A stretch of 64,000 nucleotides of DNA from Abelmoschus esculentus. Its lineage: Eukaryota > Streptophyta > Magnoliopsida > Malvales > Malvaceae. Position 1 is the first letter of the stretch, and each line of letters begins with the position of its first letter. Positions 36,655 to 48,821 of this stretch are shown one piece after another. A program made the translations under genes and the position numbers. The DNA lies in NCBI GenBank assembly GCA_035048815.1, contig JAUCBN010000007.1, positions 2,983,501 to 3,047,500 of the forward strand, read 5' to 3'. The notes beneath the pieces were generated by a model. It ran no database searches. It saw only the letters and a list, made by a program, of their open reading frames with translations, and was not told the origin of the DNA.

Positions 36655-36785
36655 CCAGATTAATCCAGTGTGGTTCAAGATACCAGAACCGGAAGAAGCA
36701 TAATTCACACCTCTTAATATGACCTCGATTGGGGTATTTGGAGCCAAGTATGCTGGTCTGAAATCTTTGACACCCAAGCACTGTT
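36655..36785 (-). pseudogene. Lone exon of a GDSL esterase/lipase
   Basis: The minus strand translates as LGVKDFRPAYLAPNTPIEV followed by ILRGVNYASSGSGILNHTGL. This is a typical internal exon of plant GDSL lipases (cf. PPYLAPNTTG...GVNYASGGGGILN). It is flanked by an AG acceptor (before 36785) and a GT donor (after 36655), but neither the Ser-containing first exon nor the catalytic Asp-His last exons exist nearby. It is therefore an isolated relic exon. Confidence 0.75.
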
Positions 36786-38066
36786 CTGCCACAAAGAAAG
36801 TTCAAAATTTGTGTTCAAATTTTTTTAAGATTATTTTAGGTTTAGATCAAATTTGAGATTTAAATTTGCTAATCGATTTTTTATCGAGTTATATTAGGTT
36901 TAAATTATTTTTTATTTAAATTATTTTTCATTGAAATTGAGTTAAGTGCGAACAAAACTTGATTTAATCATTTAATTTAAATTTTATAAATTCAAATTAA
37001 CTCAAAAAAATAATAAAATTTAAATGATGTAATAAGAATAGACTCGTTAACTCAACTAACTCAATTCTTTTATCTAACCCAAAGCTTAAATGATAAAGTT
37101 GAACTATATTGAGTGGAGAAATTATATCATTGGTCTGACTTACCACATCAGTCATAGTCCATTTCAATTATAATCATCCACTTCACCGTTATCTTCTAAG
37201 TCATTTTCTTGCAACTAATGAATCCCTACTCAATTTTTTCATATCACTTAAAAATATAATTTTAGAAATTATAAAATAATATGGATAATTAGTGGTGGAA
37301 TGGGTGATTTTTATTGGTTAGAGACCATGTCTGACGAGACGAGTCGCGCGTATGATATAACCTCTCATATTGAGTGGTTTATGTATGCTAGATAAAAAAT
37401 TTATATCTCTTTATTATGTCTTTTTTCAATTTTTTTTAAATTTCTAAAAATCTAAATTTTAAACATTAACCTTTATTTTTATCCTAAATCTTATACCTTA
37501 AAAAATACGCCATACTTTTAATTTTCTAAACCCTAACCACATCCCTTAACCTTGAACACTAAACATTAACTCTCTAATTTAAAACAAAAACATGAAAAGA
37601 GGTATAAGAAAAAGACAAACGATTTCCAGATTTTAACCTAAAGATTGTTCTCGTATGTTTGTCGATTTAGGATTGTTAATTATCTATTATAATATATATT
37701 TTTTAAATTTAATTTAAATAATTTTTTAATAAAACATGTGATAATAATTCTCTATTTATAATAAAAAGTAGAACACAATTTATGATGTACCCAACAAATG
37801 AAACATTCTTGAAATTAATCTGCACCTTTTTTCTTGGTGCAACAGTTGGTAAATAAATCATAGTAATAAATAAGGGAAATTACATTTTTAGCATAGAACT
37901 TGGGTAGCTAACCCTAAGAAGCATTTTGCAGCTTCATTATTTTGATTCATAAGTACTCATAATACAACATGCATTGGTATGCAGTGCTTAGTGCTTACAG
38001 TTACAATTGAGCCATCGCAGGAGTAATTTGCATGGGGTTTGCAACCATACCATGCACGTTTTGGAA
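36786..38066. other. Intergenic region
   Basis: AT-rich with no supported gene. The last 150-250 bases are probably the 3'UTR of the glycine-rich protein. Confidence 0.5.
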
Positions 38067-38648
38067 TTAGAATCCACCTCCAATTCCTCCACCGGAACCG
38101 CCTCCAAAACCACCACCGACACCACCTCCAACTCCTCCTCCACCACCAAAACCACCACCGACACCACCTCCAGCTCCTCCTCCACCACCACCAAAACCAC
38201 CACCTGCACCGCCTCCAATTCCTCCTCCTCCGCCAACCCCACCTCCAACTCCTCCTCCTCCACCAGCACCGCCTCCCAAACCTCCCCCTGCACCACCACC
38301 TAAGCCACCACCAAGCCCTCCCCCTGCACCAGCTCCACCTCCTACACCACCACCACCACCAAGTCCTCCACCAGCTCCGCCTCCAAGCCCTCCTCCAGCA
38401 CCACCACCGAGTCCACCCCCAGCTCCAGCTCCACCACCAAGTCCACCCCCAGCTCCACCTCCACCACCAAGTCCTCCCCCAGCTCCACCTCCTAAACCAC
38501 CACCGAGCCCTCCTCCGGCACCGCCACCAAAACCACCACCCAAGTTATCCTTCTCAAACCTCCGGCCCTGAGCTATCCCTATAGCCAACACAAACACCAA
38601 TGCCAACACTCCCAATCTTTTGGAAACCCCATTCCCTTTCCCGGCCAT
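38067..38648 (-). CDS. Secreted glycine-rich (cell-wall) protein
   Basis: Single exon, 193 residues. A signal peptide (hydrophobic LGVLALVFVLAIGIAQG, cleavage near residue 28) is followed by a short RRFEKDN linker and about 155 residues of GGG(A/L/F/V)GGG repeats. This is the class I glycine-rich protein layout, thought to form structural wall material or to bind wall kinases. On the plus strand the same DNA gives long Thr/Ser- and His/Leu-rich ORFs, which are artefacts of the GC-biased repeat. A TATA box lies about 70 bases upstream. GC content is far above the neighbours because of Gly codons. Confidence 0.88.
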   Translation of the reverse strand: MAGKGNGVSKRLGVLALVFVLAIGIAQGRRFEKDNLGGGFGGGAGGGLGGGLGGGAGGGLGGGGGAGGGLGGGAGAGGGLGGGAGGGLGGGAGGGLGGGGGVGGGAGAGGGLGGGLGGGAGGGLGGGAGGGGGVGGGVGGGGGIGGGAGGGFGGGGGGAGGGVGGGFGGGGGVGGGVGGGFGGGSGGGIGGGF

Positions 38649-38718
38649 TTCCCTTGAATGTCACAACAAAACACTCCCAATCCCAACTCTTGATTTGTAC
38701 TAATGTTGAGCCTGGAGA

Positions 38719-38725
38719 TTTATAG
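38719..38725 (-). promoter_or_regulatory. TATA box of the glycine-rich protein gene
   Basis: The minus strand reads GCTATAAATCTCC about 70 bases upstream of the start codon at 38648. Confidence 0.6.
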
Positions 38726-38729
38726 CAAA

Positions 38730-40434
38730 CAACGATCATTTATATAGACACAAACCCTACACTCGATATGAATCATAAATGCATGCAGTTGATCAGTTGA
38801 AGATCCACGTTTAACCAATATCCCAACTTTATGCACACTTTGAAAAACAAAACCCTACAAGCTGGACGGTGACATTGTATTTAATGCAGCATCGTCTTCT
38901 CAACTACTACTCCTTGGTAGACTATGGCTAGCTTAGCGATAATGCTTGACAGAGATGCTCCACCACCGTCAGAAATCTCAGCAGCTGATCCTACTCTCTG
39001 TGGATGGGATTAGTTTTCCTTGAGTTATTCAAAACTTTATTTTATCTAATTCAAAGTAACTTATGATTATTTAATAGTATCGTTGGGACAGTAGAAATAA
39101 GATTTCGGGATTTTTAATGTTTCAAGGTCAAGTTTTATAAATAATTAATATAATATGTATCTGTTCTAAACACATGTTTTATCTGTATTATATATCTTCA
39201 TCAATTAAGCTAGATTAAAACATAATCTAAACCTCAAACTCTAATAACATGATTAAATATTTAAAACTTAAACTTAATTCAAATAATATACAAATAGATA
39301 TCTGGTTTAAACCAATAAACTGTTGATAAATTTCCACCATTGTTTAATGTTCACCCAACGAGCAACGATATGGGTCCCAATGAACATGTCAATGTACGAA
39401 GGAGATGCTGCACAATATTAATTAAAGAAAGACTTGAACCATTTTGTTTCCTCTTGTAGCTTTGGATACAATCTGCCAGCAAAATAAGTCGTCGTCGTAG
39501 TAAACCCACCACCCCATGTGATATGTCTTTAATTTTCATTGAATTTCAACATGGAACGTGTTTTTTCATCTGTCATAACATCATTTCAAAAGGGAGTCGA
39601 GAATTGTAGATATAAATAAGATTTTATTCAGATTTAGATAATTTAATTAGATATATATATTTTTTGTTTATCTATTTTATTAGAAGGAGTCGAATAAATA
39701 ATTTAAAATGACGTGATAAATCTATATGATAATACATGTTGACATGACATTTTTATATAAACAAATATATTGACTTGAAAAAAAAAGTCTAAAATAATTT
39801 TATAAAATATAAAATATTTTATATGATTTTATAAAATCAACATAAATATTTAAACTTTTTACTGACATGACTAATTATGGTCGTTCACGTAAACGACCAA
39901 TTTTGTTAGAAACAAGATAACTAGATAAGTCTATGGACCAGAATGGATGCAAACTTTAGGAAAAATGTTGTTTCAGCTACCCATAATAATTCACAATGTG
40001 TAGGATTCCTAAAAGATTCAGACAAGCGTAAGGTTTGTAACGTTGAATCTTGTTAAATCTGACAAAAAAGTTAAGGGACCAAAATGTAATACATACGAAG
40101 TACAAGGATCTGTGAAATACTTTCACCTTTAACGCAAATACTGTTAGGAAGCCCTGCCCATTACAAGAAGCCTTTTAGTAACGCAGGGCTTTATGTTACT
40201 TATCCAAGCCCATTCAGACTTCTCTTTCGAATGAGAGCTTACGAAACGCTAAAGTAAACTTGACTGTACCTAAACATTTCTCTCCCTTGTGTTGGCACCG
40301 CGCCAAAAAAGAAAACGAAAACGAAGCAATAAAAATATCACAATTTCTCAAAATTCCCTCCCAAAACAAACGTAACAAAATTTCGTTCTCCGCCGACGTT
40401 GAGTCTCTCTAGCTGCCGTAGAAACTCTGCGATG
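38730..40434. other. Intergenic region
   Basis: No supported gene. A minus-strand 62-codon ORF (39351-39539) lies in slightly GC-richer sequence but resembles nothing I know. The leader of the following pseudogene starts near 40300. Confidence 0.5.
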
Positions 40435-43400
40435 ATGACGCTATCTAGTGGAGCATTGCTAATAGAAATCGATAACGATCGAAACAAGACAGCAAAGAAG
40501 AAGGTCTATTTCTCGCATTTATCGAGTACGCCAGGTCGGTTATATCTCCTGAAGAAGATGAGGGCCCGGGTGGAAATGAAGACGGTCATAATGGAGCCGG
40601 ATGGGGCTGGATCGCGTCTCGGATCCTCAAAACTTGTGTTTCTTACTCGAGTGGTGTCATTGCTGCTATTTTGCTCACCGATATCTCTCAGGTACTACGC
40701 CTGCTGTGAACGGTTTTTCTTTTTTGCTTCGTTATGACGAACTATGGTGTAGATTGATCGATTAGAGTTCGTAGTTTCTATTCTCTTTGATTAATTTGAT
40801 ATTTCCGGTTAAATTTATTGATCTATTTCGAGACATTTGTAGTCATTTTAGATTTTAGTTGATTATCACATTAAAGGAAAAAGAATCCGCATCTTAGAAT
40901 TTCACTGTTTAATTATCTTAAAAATATCTAGATTGACCAATTAGAGTTCATAGACTCAGTTTTTTTTTTGTTTACTTTCATATTTCCGGTTAAATTTTTG
41001 GTTATTTTAATTTATTACCACATAAAAGAAAAAAAAACAATCTGCATTCTTAGAAGTTCGACTTTGCAATCGTGTATTACTTTTCCTATTGTATTATAAC
41101 TACGTTTTTTTTAATCTTATATTATTCTGTTTTTTTTTATTAAATCTTCAACATGTTTGATTGTTTCCAAGGCTTGGGGCGAGCAACAGAGGGCAGACGG
41201 TCCAAAGAAAAGGCCAGAGATCATAAATCAAATGAAAAAGAAACATAGGAGAGCAAAGCTTCCTAACACAGTTACAGTTGACTTGATATACAAGAAGAAT
41301 TTCTTGTCTTTAAGTAGTATTTTGGAAGCTTTGGTTGTGAATGCTTATGTCCTTCCAGGTTGCTACACAATTCGAGCTTCATGTTGATTATCTGAATGAG
41401 TATTTATGCCTTTGTGTTATTGTTTTCGCTGCTAACTGTTATCCTTATGTTTTAGGTACGAACATTTACATGCTTACTTTGGGGGATTATTGGAGTTCCA
41501 TTACCATTGATCTTTATCTTCACCGAAGGTAAGTGTATACAACTACTCGTCTGGTATTCATTCTTACTTTTGTTGCTCCTCGAAGTATCCTTCAACACCC
41601 CTGTCCAACGCATATCTGGATATGTATACGGATATGATTGTTTAAGGACCCTCAAAGTACTGTAAAAAATTAGAAAATTTGAACTTATCTGTGCACATGG
41701 CTGTATTGTGCATATACCTGCATTCAACACTTAAATTGAGCCTGAGCAACATAACCAAGTACAGCTGTTTCCACTGAAAATTGGAAGTGAGAAGCTTCTT
41801 CAGGATGATGGAAAGGATATAGCTGTTTACTTATACAACCAATAAGTTTGCGATGATAACTCTTTGTAGATACTATGAGTTGGTTGATGCTCCGAATGGG
41901 ATTTTGAAGAAAGGAAGAGAGGTTTTCCTTACAGGTTGCTATCTTCGAACTGCCAAAGAAGGATCTGGTACCCACTATTATTGCCTACAGAATATCTTGT
42001 GATATTATTGTATGAGGTAACTTGCAATGTGTAATCAATGAATTTAAATGAAAATATGTCCAAGCATATGCCTGATATCGCTTACATTCCCATCCTTTCA
42101 ACATTTCTTTTTCTCCACTTATAGGAATGTAACTGGTTCTCTTTTGTTTGCGTTGCAGGATCTGGATGATGATGCAATCTTAATGGGTGCACAGTTTTGT
42201 TCAGATTCTCTCTTGACTCTTCCATTTCTCATGATGGAGTCAAGAGAAACTCGATGCATGTACGGATCGAATACTATTTCAACTTTCAAATGCTCCTAAG
42301 AATGTTCTACTGTTGTTCCAACTTCTCATTTTTCTTGAAGTATCTATATCTGAAGTTATATTTGGATATGAGTATGAAGATACGACCCTTAAAGACCCTT
42401 CAAATAAATGGATTTTTTTAAAACGTTGAACCTTCCTATGTTAGACACAGTTGCATTCGATAATCAAACTGAGTCCAAGTTCCATAGTCCATTGATCTAC
42501 CTAACTTTTTTTCTTTCTATCTTGACAAAATAGAAATTATCCATTTCAATCCTGAGCTGTAATAATTTTTTGTTAGCTAATCCCTTTACTTTTCCTGTCT
42601 CAAACATATTACAGGTATGTTCGGTTTGGCTTGCCAAGTTGATCATTGTCATGTTACAACAGCATTCTCACATGCTCCTTGTGGGCATTTTGTCAAAGAG
42701 ATGCCCAATGGTATATTCAAATGCAATTTCTGTCTCCATAATTGTGATGGTGAAGTTGTCATGCGTGCTTTCTACCTGAAACTCACCCTTGCCAACAAGA
42801 ACACGAAAATTTTTGCATGGTGTACCGGTCAAACTGCTACAGAGTTACTGCAAACATCACCTGATGAATTCTACGAGCTGTCTGAGGTAAGTACTTTTAG
42901 TTTTGGACTTTAGGGGATAAAATCATGATCGGCATCAAACTGCTAGTTTTTTTAACTTCATTTAATGGCATAAAGGAATAAGTAGGGCTGTGCAGAAGTA
43001 GATTATAACTCAACCATGTTGGTCTGTTAGGTCAGGTTGGTTAGTCAGTTATAGAACAACCTAACTCATTATCGAAGTAACCATACACAGTAACCTACTA
43101 ATCGACTAAACAAGCTAACTAGATTAGGTTATTTTCTTGTTACAAAATTAAGTTCCGTTCTGGATAATTTCTCATTGATGACCAGTTAAGTAGGTTGTAT
43201 AACTTTTTTCACCAAATCGATCAAACTGCATTCTAATTCCCAAATTACTTCTTTCAATTTGAAAATTTGTAATTTGACGGAACCTACAAATCCCAGGACG
43301 AGCAAGTTATGTACCCTTCTTCACTTGAAAATGAGAGATTCATTGTTGCATTAGTGAATTGCAAGTGGCAAGCAGCCTACGGATCTTGCGACAGTCAAAC

Positions 43401-43455
43401 CCCGGAGGCTGATGCAGTTTCATGGGAGATCACTCGGGCACTCAAGTACGACTAG
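40435..43455 (+). pseudogene. Decayed plant gene of OB-fold/zinc-ribbon type, seven exon remnants
   Basis: Splice-bounded remnants: about 40435-40691, 41172-41358, 41456-41528, 41870-42016, 42159-42290, 42615-42886 and 43297-43455 (stop TAG). Peptides include IEYARSVISPEED, WGWIASRILKTCVSYSSGV, TNIYMLTLGDYWSSITIDL, NGILKKGREVFLTGCYLRTA, and a Cys/His-rich stretch (CHVTTAFSHAPCGHFVKEMP then GIFKCNFCLHNC), followed by FAWCTGQTATELLQTSPDEF and SWEITRALKYD. The Cys pattern resembles the zinc ribbon of RPA-type OB folds, so single-strand nucleic-acid binding is a guess. Frame breaks: exon 1 has no usable ATG in the frame of IEYARS; exon 4 loses one base after GSG (stop follows); exon 5 shifts after FCSDS; exon 6 lacks one base after VWL. 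The middle also seems shortened. It therefore looks non-coding. Confidence 0.7.
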
Positions 43456-43822
43456 GGCATTTTAATTAGGCTTTGATCAACATGGTCAGTAATATATATG
43501 TATATATAAGTATACGTTAAATACAAGTGTGCAATTTCATGGTAACTTAAATATGGGGACGTCTTTGTTGGTGCTTTGTTCTCTATAATGGAGTTTTTAG
43601 ACACAAATAAATAAAATATTTTGGAATAAATCACGTTCATGAATAAATTATAATATACTTTTTATTATATTCAAAAACAATAATTAAAAGTGTATTAAAC
43701 ATGCTTAAATTCATTAATTACAAAAGCTCAATGTACTTCAAATTGATTCCATACTAATTTAAAAACAAACAAATATTTTGATAGATTTCTTTGTTCCTTA
43801 ATGAACTGATCAGTAGCGAGAA

Positions 43823-45621
43823 CTATGAATCATCCACGAAAAGAGCACCATATCCACTTGATTTGATGAATTTCTTGAACAAAAGAACCAGAATTGCGAT
43901 GGTAAGTCCAACAGCAGCCCATGTAAGCAACCGGTCATTGACAGCAGGTCGTTGAACCCTCACCTCTTGCCTTCGCAGTGGTTGGTTACTTGGTCCCACG
44001 GCAGGACTTTCTCTCACGAGCCTCGTGTAGGCGAGAGAGGGATAAGCATTGCCAGGAGCCATGGGTTGTTCTTCAACAACCCTGTCACCAACTGCTTGAT
44101 TTGGGTGCTCAATTCCGACATTTACAGGTTGTTCTTCGACAACATTGTCACCTACTGCTTGATTAGGGTGCTCGATCCTAGCATCCAAGGTAACAGAATC
44201 TTGCTGATTGGTCTCGATCTCAGTCTCAGTCTCGGCCTCGGCCTCGGCCTCTCCTTCCATTTCAATAAGGTGTTTTTCGGAGGACTGTGAAGGGATATGT
44301 TGAGGAACATGGGGAGTCTTGCTTAACATAAATTCATGTATCTATTGACATGACAAATCTTTATCAGCAGAGGAACAAAACCACTATATGTGATCAGTGA
44401 TTTAAGCAAAACATACCTCATCAATAAGTTTCTGGCGTTCGAGATTCCCAAATTTAGGTGGTGCATCATGAGACTTGATGGCAAGGGCACGCCGCTCTTC
44501 CTTCGTATATTCTACAGAACCTAAGGCACCATTAGGGCTGGTGGGCATGAATGCAATCAGTGCCACTAGAGCAGTCCGCACTATCAATACCAACAGCCAA
44601 ATTAGCCAGGTTTTATCCATTTCGAACCACCCATATCCGACTACTCACACACTAGACAAAGTAACATAACTTAAAACAGATCAAAGACAAACCATAATGA
44701 ATAGATATGTAACAGCACAAATGCTAACGTATCAAATAGCAGTGGAATAAACATTACAACATATGAAAAGTTCTCCATTTTCTGGATTCGGGAAAGCAAT
44801 TGATATTGAAACTCGCTTTGTGATTGCCTTAAAGAGAAATGATACTCACCACTCCAAGATGGTTGCCAATGCTCCGGGTGGTGATTCGATATACTCAAGC
44901 AAATCTTAGTCTGTGTTTCGAAACGTCCATTTGGCTGAAAATTTGAGCACATAAACAAACTTATTCAATAGACAATTTACCAACAAAATAACACACACAC
45001 ATGAAAAACACTGTTGCTCGGACTCTTTGTTTCTCTTGAAGTTCGAGTGTACACACTCGTACTTGAGACATCAATAAGGAGATATGATCTCCGAGAATCC
45101 TCCAAAAACACAAAAAGTCTAACCATACTCATGATGGATACATATTAAAGTCCGAATCACATAGTGTATATATGTATGTATATGTAAAAGCAAGGGCTTA
45201 CAGTCAGCAACATAAATGAAGGTGGCTTAAATGGATACTCAGCAGGCAATTGGATCCTTCCATGATAAATCCCTCCTTCAAATTCAGAATCCCTCGGACC
45301 CCTAATTGCAAATTGCCATTCAAATATATTCTCCTGAAGAAGAAAACAGACCCAATTTTTCATAACAATCCTTAATAATATCTTAACTTCACAACGAATC
45401 AAACAATTTTCCTAAAAAATTCAAATCAATCCTTGTTCCATCCGAAAACCCAAACCACCAAACCTAGAATAATTCTAAAAAAACCCTAAAATTTAGAGAC
45501 TTCTTTTTACCTCGAGAGGTAGGCTCATGAAATCATCGGAAGGATTGGATCGCATCTCCTTAAGCTCTTGTAATATCCTCTTCACCGCCGGATTCTTGAG
45601 GTTATACTTGTCTTCAGCCAT
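43823..45621 (-). CDS. UBC32: ER-anchored ubiquitin-conjugating enzyme E2 UBC32-type
   Basis: UBC32-34 (UBE2J-like) act at the ER membrane in ERAD. Five exons, 45511-45621, 45202-45333, 44850-44934, 44417-44580 and 43823-44341, join in frame to 336 residues. The N-terminal UBC domain holds NPAVKRILQELKEMRSNPS, FEWQFAIRGPRDSEFEGGIY, LPAEYPFKPPSFMLLTPNGR and the active-site Cys in QTKICLSISNHHPEHWQPSW. The middle is acidic and low-complexity (EAEAEAETETEIETN). The C-terminus has one transmembrane helix (LLTWAAVGLTIAILVLLF) with a short lumenal tail, so it is tail-anchored. A 22-residue unit (IEHPNQAVGD-VVEEQP) is duplicated in tandem in the linker. Start and splice sites are clean. Confidence 0.93.
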
Positions 45622-46312
45622 TTGGATCACCGATCTGATAAAAAAACGATCGTACAACCGGCGACGCTACGACCGCCGTATATAAATACGTATTTTTTGC
45701 TCGAGTGTATTGTATAAAAAAGGATACGAAACGGAGAAGGGAACGAGAAACGAAGGAGGAGAATAAAATAGTTCAGACTTCGGATTTTAGTGGTTGACTA
45801 GACACGTCATTGGCTGTAGATTTGACCACGTGGCGTGTTTTTATTGGTTGATAGACTGCCATTTAACTTTATTAGAAATTGTATAATTCAACTAAATTTA
45901 ATTTAAGTTTAACTATATTATTGGAACCTTAGAACTCTTTTATATTATCTTACACGAATCGATAAGATTTATTTATATCATATTTTTTAATAATTAGATA
46001 ATAAATTTAAAATTAAAATTTAATATTAAAATGATATCAATCTATAATTAAGTAGTATAATTAATATTATTATACTTTGCCTAATAATATCTCGTGTAGT
46101 CATACTATTTATAAAAATAAAATATAAATTAAAATAAATTAATTAAATTTATAATAGTATAAATATATTAACTATAGTTTAAATACATTTATTTTTATTG
46201 AAAACTAACTTTTTAATTAGTCAATTTTTTTTGAAGTGGTTCATAAACTATTGGATGTTATATTTTATTAAAAGAATCCATTAACAACATGACAAGATAT
46301 ATATTTTAAAAT
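45622..46312. other. UBC32 leader and AT-rich intergenic DNA
   Basis: Leader and promoter probably occupy 45622-45850. The rest is AT-rich with no gene. Confidence 0.5.
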
Positions 46313-46768
46313 AGGATAAACTGTAACAAAGATCACTTAATTATGAGTATAGTTACATTTGGGTCACTCATTTATGAATAAGGTTACTTTTGGATCACCA
46401 AATTATTAAAGGTTACATTTATGTCATGTAAGGTTACATTTGGGTCACCCTTCATATTTGAAAAAGTATATCAAATTGGTCATTTTTTCTTCTAAATCAC
46501 TTGTATACCTTTATTAACATTAGAGTACTTCATTTGAAATCATTAATTAATTTAATACGCGAATTGATAAAAATTTTTCAAATCTAAAGAATGACCCAAA
46601 TGTAACACTACCTATAATTGAGTGATGTAAATGTAACATTTATTAATTGAGTGAACTAAATGTAACCTTACCCATAATTAAGTGACTCAAATGTTATTTT
46701 TAATAATTGAGTGACCCAAACGTAATCCTACCTATAATTAAATGACTTCCATTGCACTTTACCCTTTA
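46313..46768. repeat. Foldback element of about 455 bp with internal subrepeats
   Basis: The left arm (about 46313-46475) holds repeats of GTTACATTTGGGTCACTCA. The right arm (about 46560-46768) holds their reverse complement, GAGTGACCCAAACGTAATCC and similar. Subrepeat spacing is about 35-45 bases. No ORF. A short foldback or MITE-like element close to the GRAS gene promoter. Confidence 0.7.
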
Positions 46769-47348
46769 AAATGAAATAAATATAAAAGTTTAATTATCGT
46801 TTTTAATCAAAAAATTTAGACTGTCAACAGCATTTGGATCGTTCTTGCATAATGGCTACTACCTAGGCTGCAGAGGATCGTTCTCAGCTTGCCTTATCTG
46901 GCTGGGATTGTGATGAAGTTGTCAGATGATAAAATTTGAATTTGGTTCAATAATACTGAGAAAAATGGCAATGGAAACAAACAGACAGAACAAAATCCAT
47001 GTCAATGGGTGCGGGCTGCATTGCAGTATGTCTCTTTCATGTCTTAAATCAAAGGTTTAATCTCTGATTATTTTATGTTTTTTGTCACTATCAAATTGCT
47101 TGATATCTTAGATTTTCAGTCTTGTTTTGCTTGGCTGATTTGATTAAATTTTTCACCAATGATATCAGCTTTGATTGTGGTTGATTGTGGCATTTGAGAA
47201 TTTAATTTCTGATTCCATTAAGCAAAAAATATGGGTATGGATTTAATTTGTTTATGAATTTAATCCAATTGGAATTCATTGAAAATCAGTATATATTGTT
47301 CAAATTGCTGCAATTTTTGTTAAGGAAGGACATATCATTGATCTTACC
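46769..47348 (+). promoter_or_regulatory. Upstream and leader region of the GRAS gene
   Basis: Contains short upstream ATGs, including one at about 46967 with a small ORF, and a probable leader intron (GT after the TATGTCTC region, acceptor not fixed). No conserved coding sequence precedes the ATG at 47349. Confidence 0.35.
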
Positions 47349-48821
47349 ATGTCCTATGATGTTTTGTCTTTTGGTGAGAACATTGGTGGATTCCCAGACA
47401 AGCTTAGTGTTTGTGATAATGTCTGTGAGAGTTTTAATGGAGGTTTCTATGGAGCAGCCATTGATGGATTCTGTAGAGATGACTCACTGCTACAACAGTT
47501 GCATACGGAAAAGAAAGTTGAGGAAGTCGATGGCGTAACCATGTTTGGAAGAGGTGTCAGCAAGAGATTGTCGACGGAAGATGTCATGAGAGTTGCAGGC
47601 GAGTTGTTTATCCAGTCATCATGCAAAGGAATGGATGGTCTCTCTGTGCTCGATTGTGATTTCAATCTTTCGTTTCCGGGACTTACCGATGTGGAGAGGA
47701 GGGATGTCGAGCTTGCTTTGCTCCTTCTGGCTGCTGCAGAGAAAGTAGGGTATCGACAATACGAGCGTGCAAGCAGATTGCTGAAACAATGTGAGATCAT
47801 GTCATCGAAGACCGGAAATCAGGTTCAGCGAGTAGTCTATTATTTCTCCGAAGCACTTCGAGATAAGATCGAAAGAGAGACGGGAAGGGTCTCGTTGAAG
47901 CCGGTGTTTAACTTCAATGAATCGTTGATGAGGTCTAATCCTGCTATGTTAGCGTTTCATGGGGAATTGCCTTTTCCACAGATTATACAATTTGCTGGGA
48001 TTCAAGCCATTGTGGAAAATGTTGCAAAGGCAAAGAGGATTCACATAATTGATCTTTCAATCAAAACTGGGGTACAATGGACAGTTCTAATGCAAGCTCT
48101 CGTGTCTCGACATGAGCATCCGGTCGAGCTCCTTAAAGTAACTGCAGTCGCAACGGATGGGAAATGGTTAATCGAGGGCACCGGTAAGCGGCTGTTAAGC
48201 TTTGCTCGAAGTTTGGGATTACCTTTTGCTTTTAAGATTGTAATGGTCTCAGACATGTTGGATCTCAAAGAAGATCTCTTTGAACTTGATTCTAAAGAAA
48301 CAGTTGCCGTGTATGCCGTGATGATTTTCAGGAGCATGCTTGTGATTCCAAACCGGCTCGAGAATATAATGAGAGTGATTAGACGCATCAACCCTTGTTT
48401 GATGGTGGTATCCGAAGTAGAAGCCAATCATAACTCGCCGATCTTTGTGAACCGTTTCATCGAAGCTCTTTTCTTCTGCAGCGCATACTTTGATTGCCTT
48501 GCGACTTGCATGAAATGGAACCATGAAAACAGAGATATCATAGAATCACTGTACTTTGGAGAGGGAATTCGGAATACGGTAGCCACCGAAGGCGACGAGA
48601 GGAAGGCCAGGAACGTGAAGTTCGATGTTTGGAGGGCATTCTTCATTCGGTACGGAATGGAAGAGGCAGAATTAAGCATGTCATCTCTGTACCAAGCATA
48701 CCTTGTTCTGAAATCTTTTGCTTGTGGGAGTTTTTGTACACTTGATATGAATGGGAAATGCCTACTTGTTGGATGGAAGGGAACGCCGATGCACTCGATT
48801 TCGGTATGGAAGTTTCTTTAA
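47349..48821 (+). CDS. GRAS-family transcription regulator (DELLA-like GRAS domain, no DELLA motif)
   Basis: Single coding exon, 490 residues, as usual for GRAS proteins. Order of motifs: LHR1 from about residue 117 (RRDVELALLLLAAAEKVGYR), the VHIID-type motif as RIHIIDLSIKTGVQW (about 230-244), LHR2 region with TGKRLLSFARSLGLPFAFKI, PFYRE region near YFGEGIRNTVATEGDERKA, and the SAW end (WRAFFIRYGMEEAEL ... GWKGTPMHSISVWKF). The N-terminus (about 100 residues) is acidic and short and has neither DELLA nor TVHYNP, so it should not be a GID1-regulated repressor. GRAS proteins regulate hormone, root and symbiosis programmes in the nucleus. The subfamily is not certain. A decayed copy of its C-terminus lies about 840 bases downstream. 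Confidence 0.9.
   Translation: MSYDVLSFGENIGGFPDKLSVCDNVCESFNGGFYGAAIDGFCRDDSLLQQLHTEKKVEEVDGVTMFGRGVSKRLSTEDVMRVAGELFIQSSCKGMDGLSVLDCDFNLSFPGLTDVERRDVELALLLLAAAEKVGYRQYERASRLLKQCEIMSSKTGNQVQRVVYYFSEALRDKIERETGRVSLKPVFNFNESLMRSNPAMLAFHGELPFPQIIQFAGIQAIVENVAKAKRIHIIDLSIKTGVQWTVLMQALVSRHEHPVELLKVTAVATDGKWLIEGTGKRLLSFARSLGLPFAFKIVMVSDMLDLKEDLFELDSKETVAVYAVMIFRSMLVIPNRLENIMRVIRRINPCLMVVSEVEANHNSPIFVNRFIEALFFCSAYFDCLATCMKWNHENRDIIESLYFGEGIRNTVATEGDERKARNVKFDVWRAFFIRYGMEEAELSMSSLYQAYLVLKSFACGSFCTLDMNGKCLLVGWKGTPMHSISVWKFL

Noticed and set aside
38007..38584. Thr/Ser-rich and His/Leu-rich plus-strand ORFs
   Set aside because: They are antisense frames of the glycine-rich repeat; no start context or family.
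39351..39539. 62-codon minus-strand ORF
   Set aside because: Slightly GC-richer than its surroundings but no recognisable domain or splice context.
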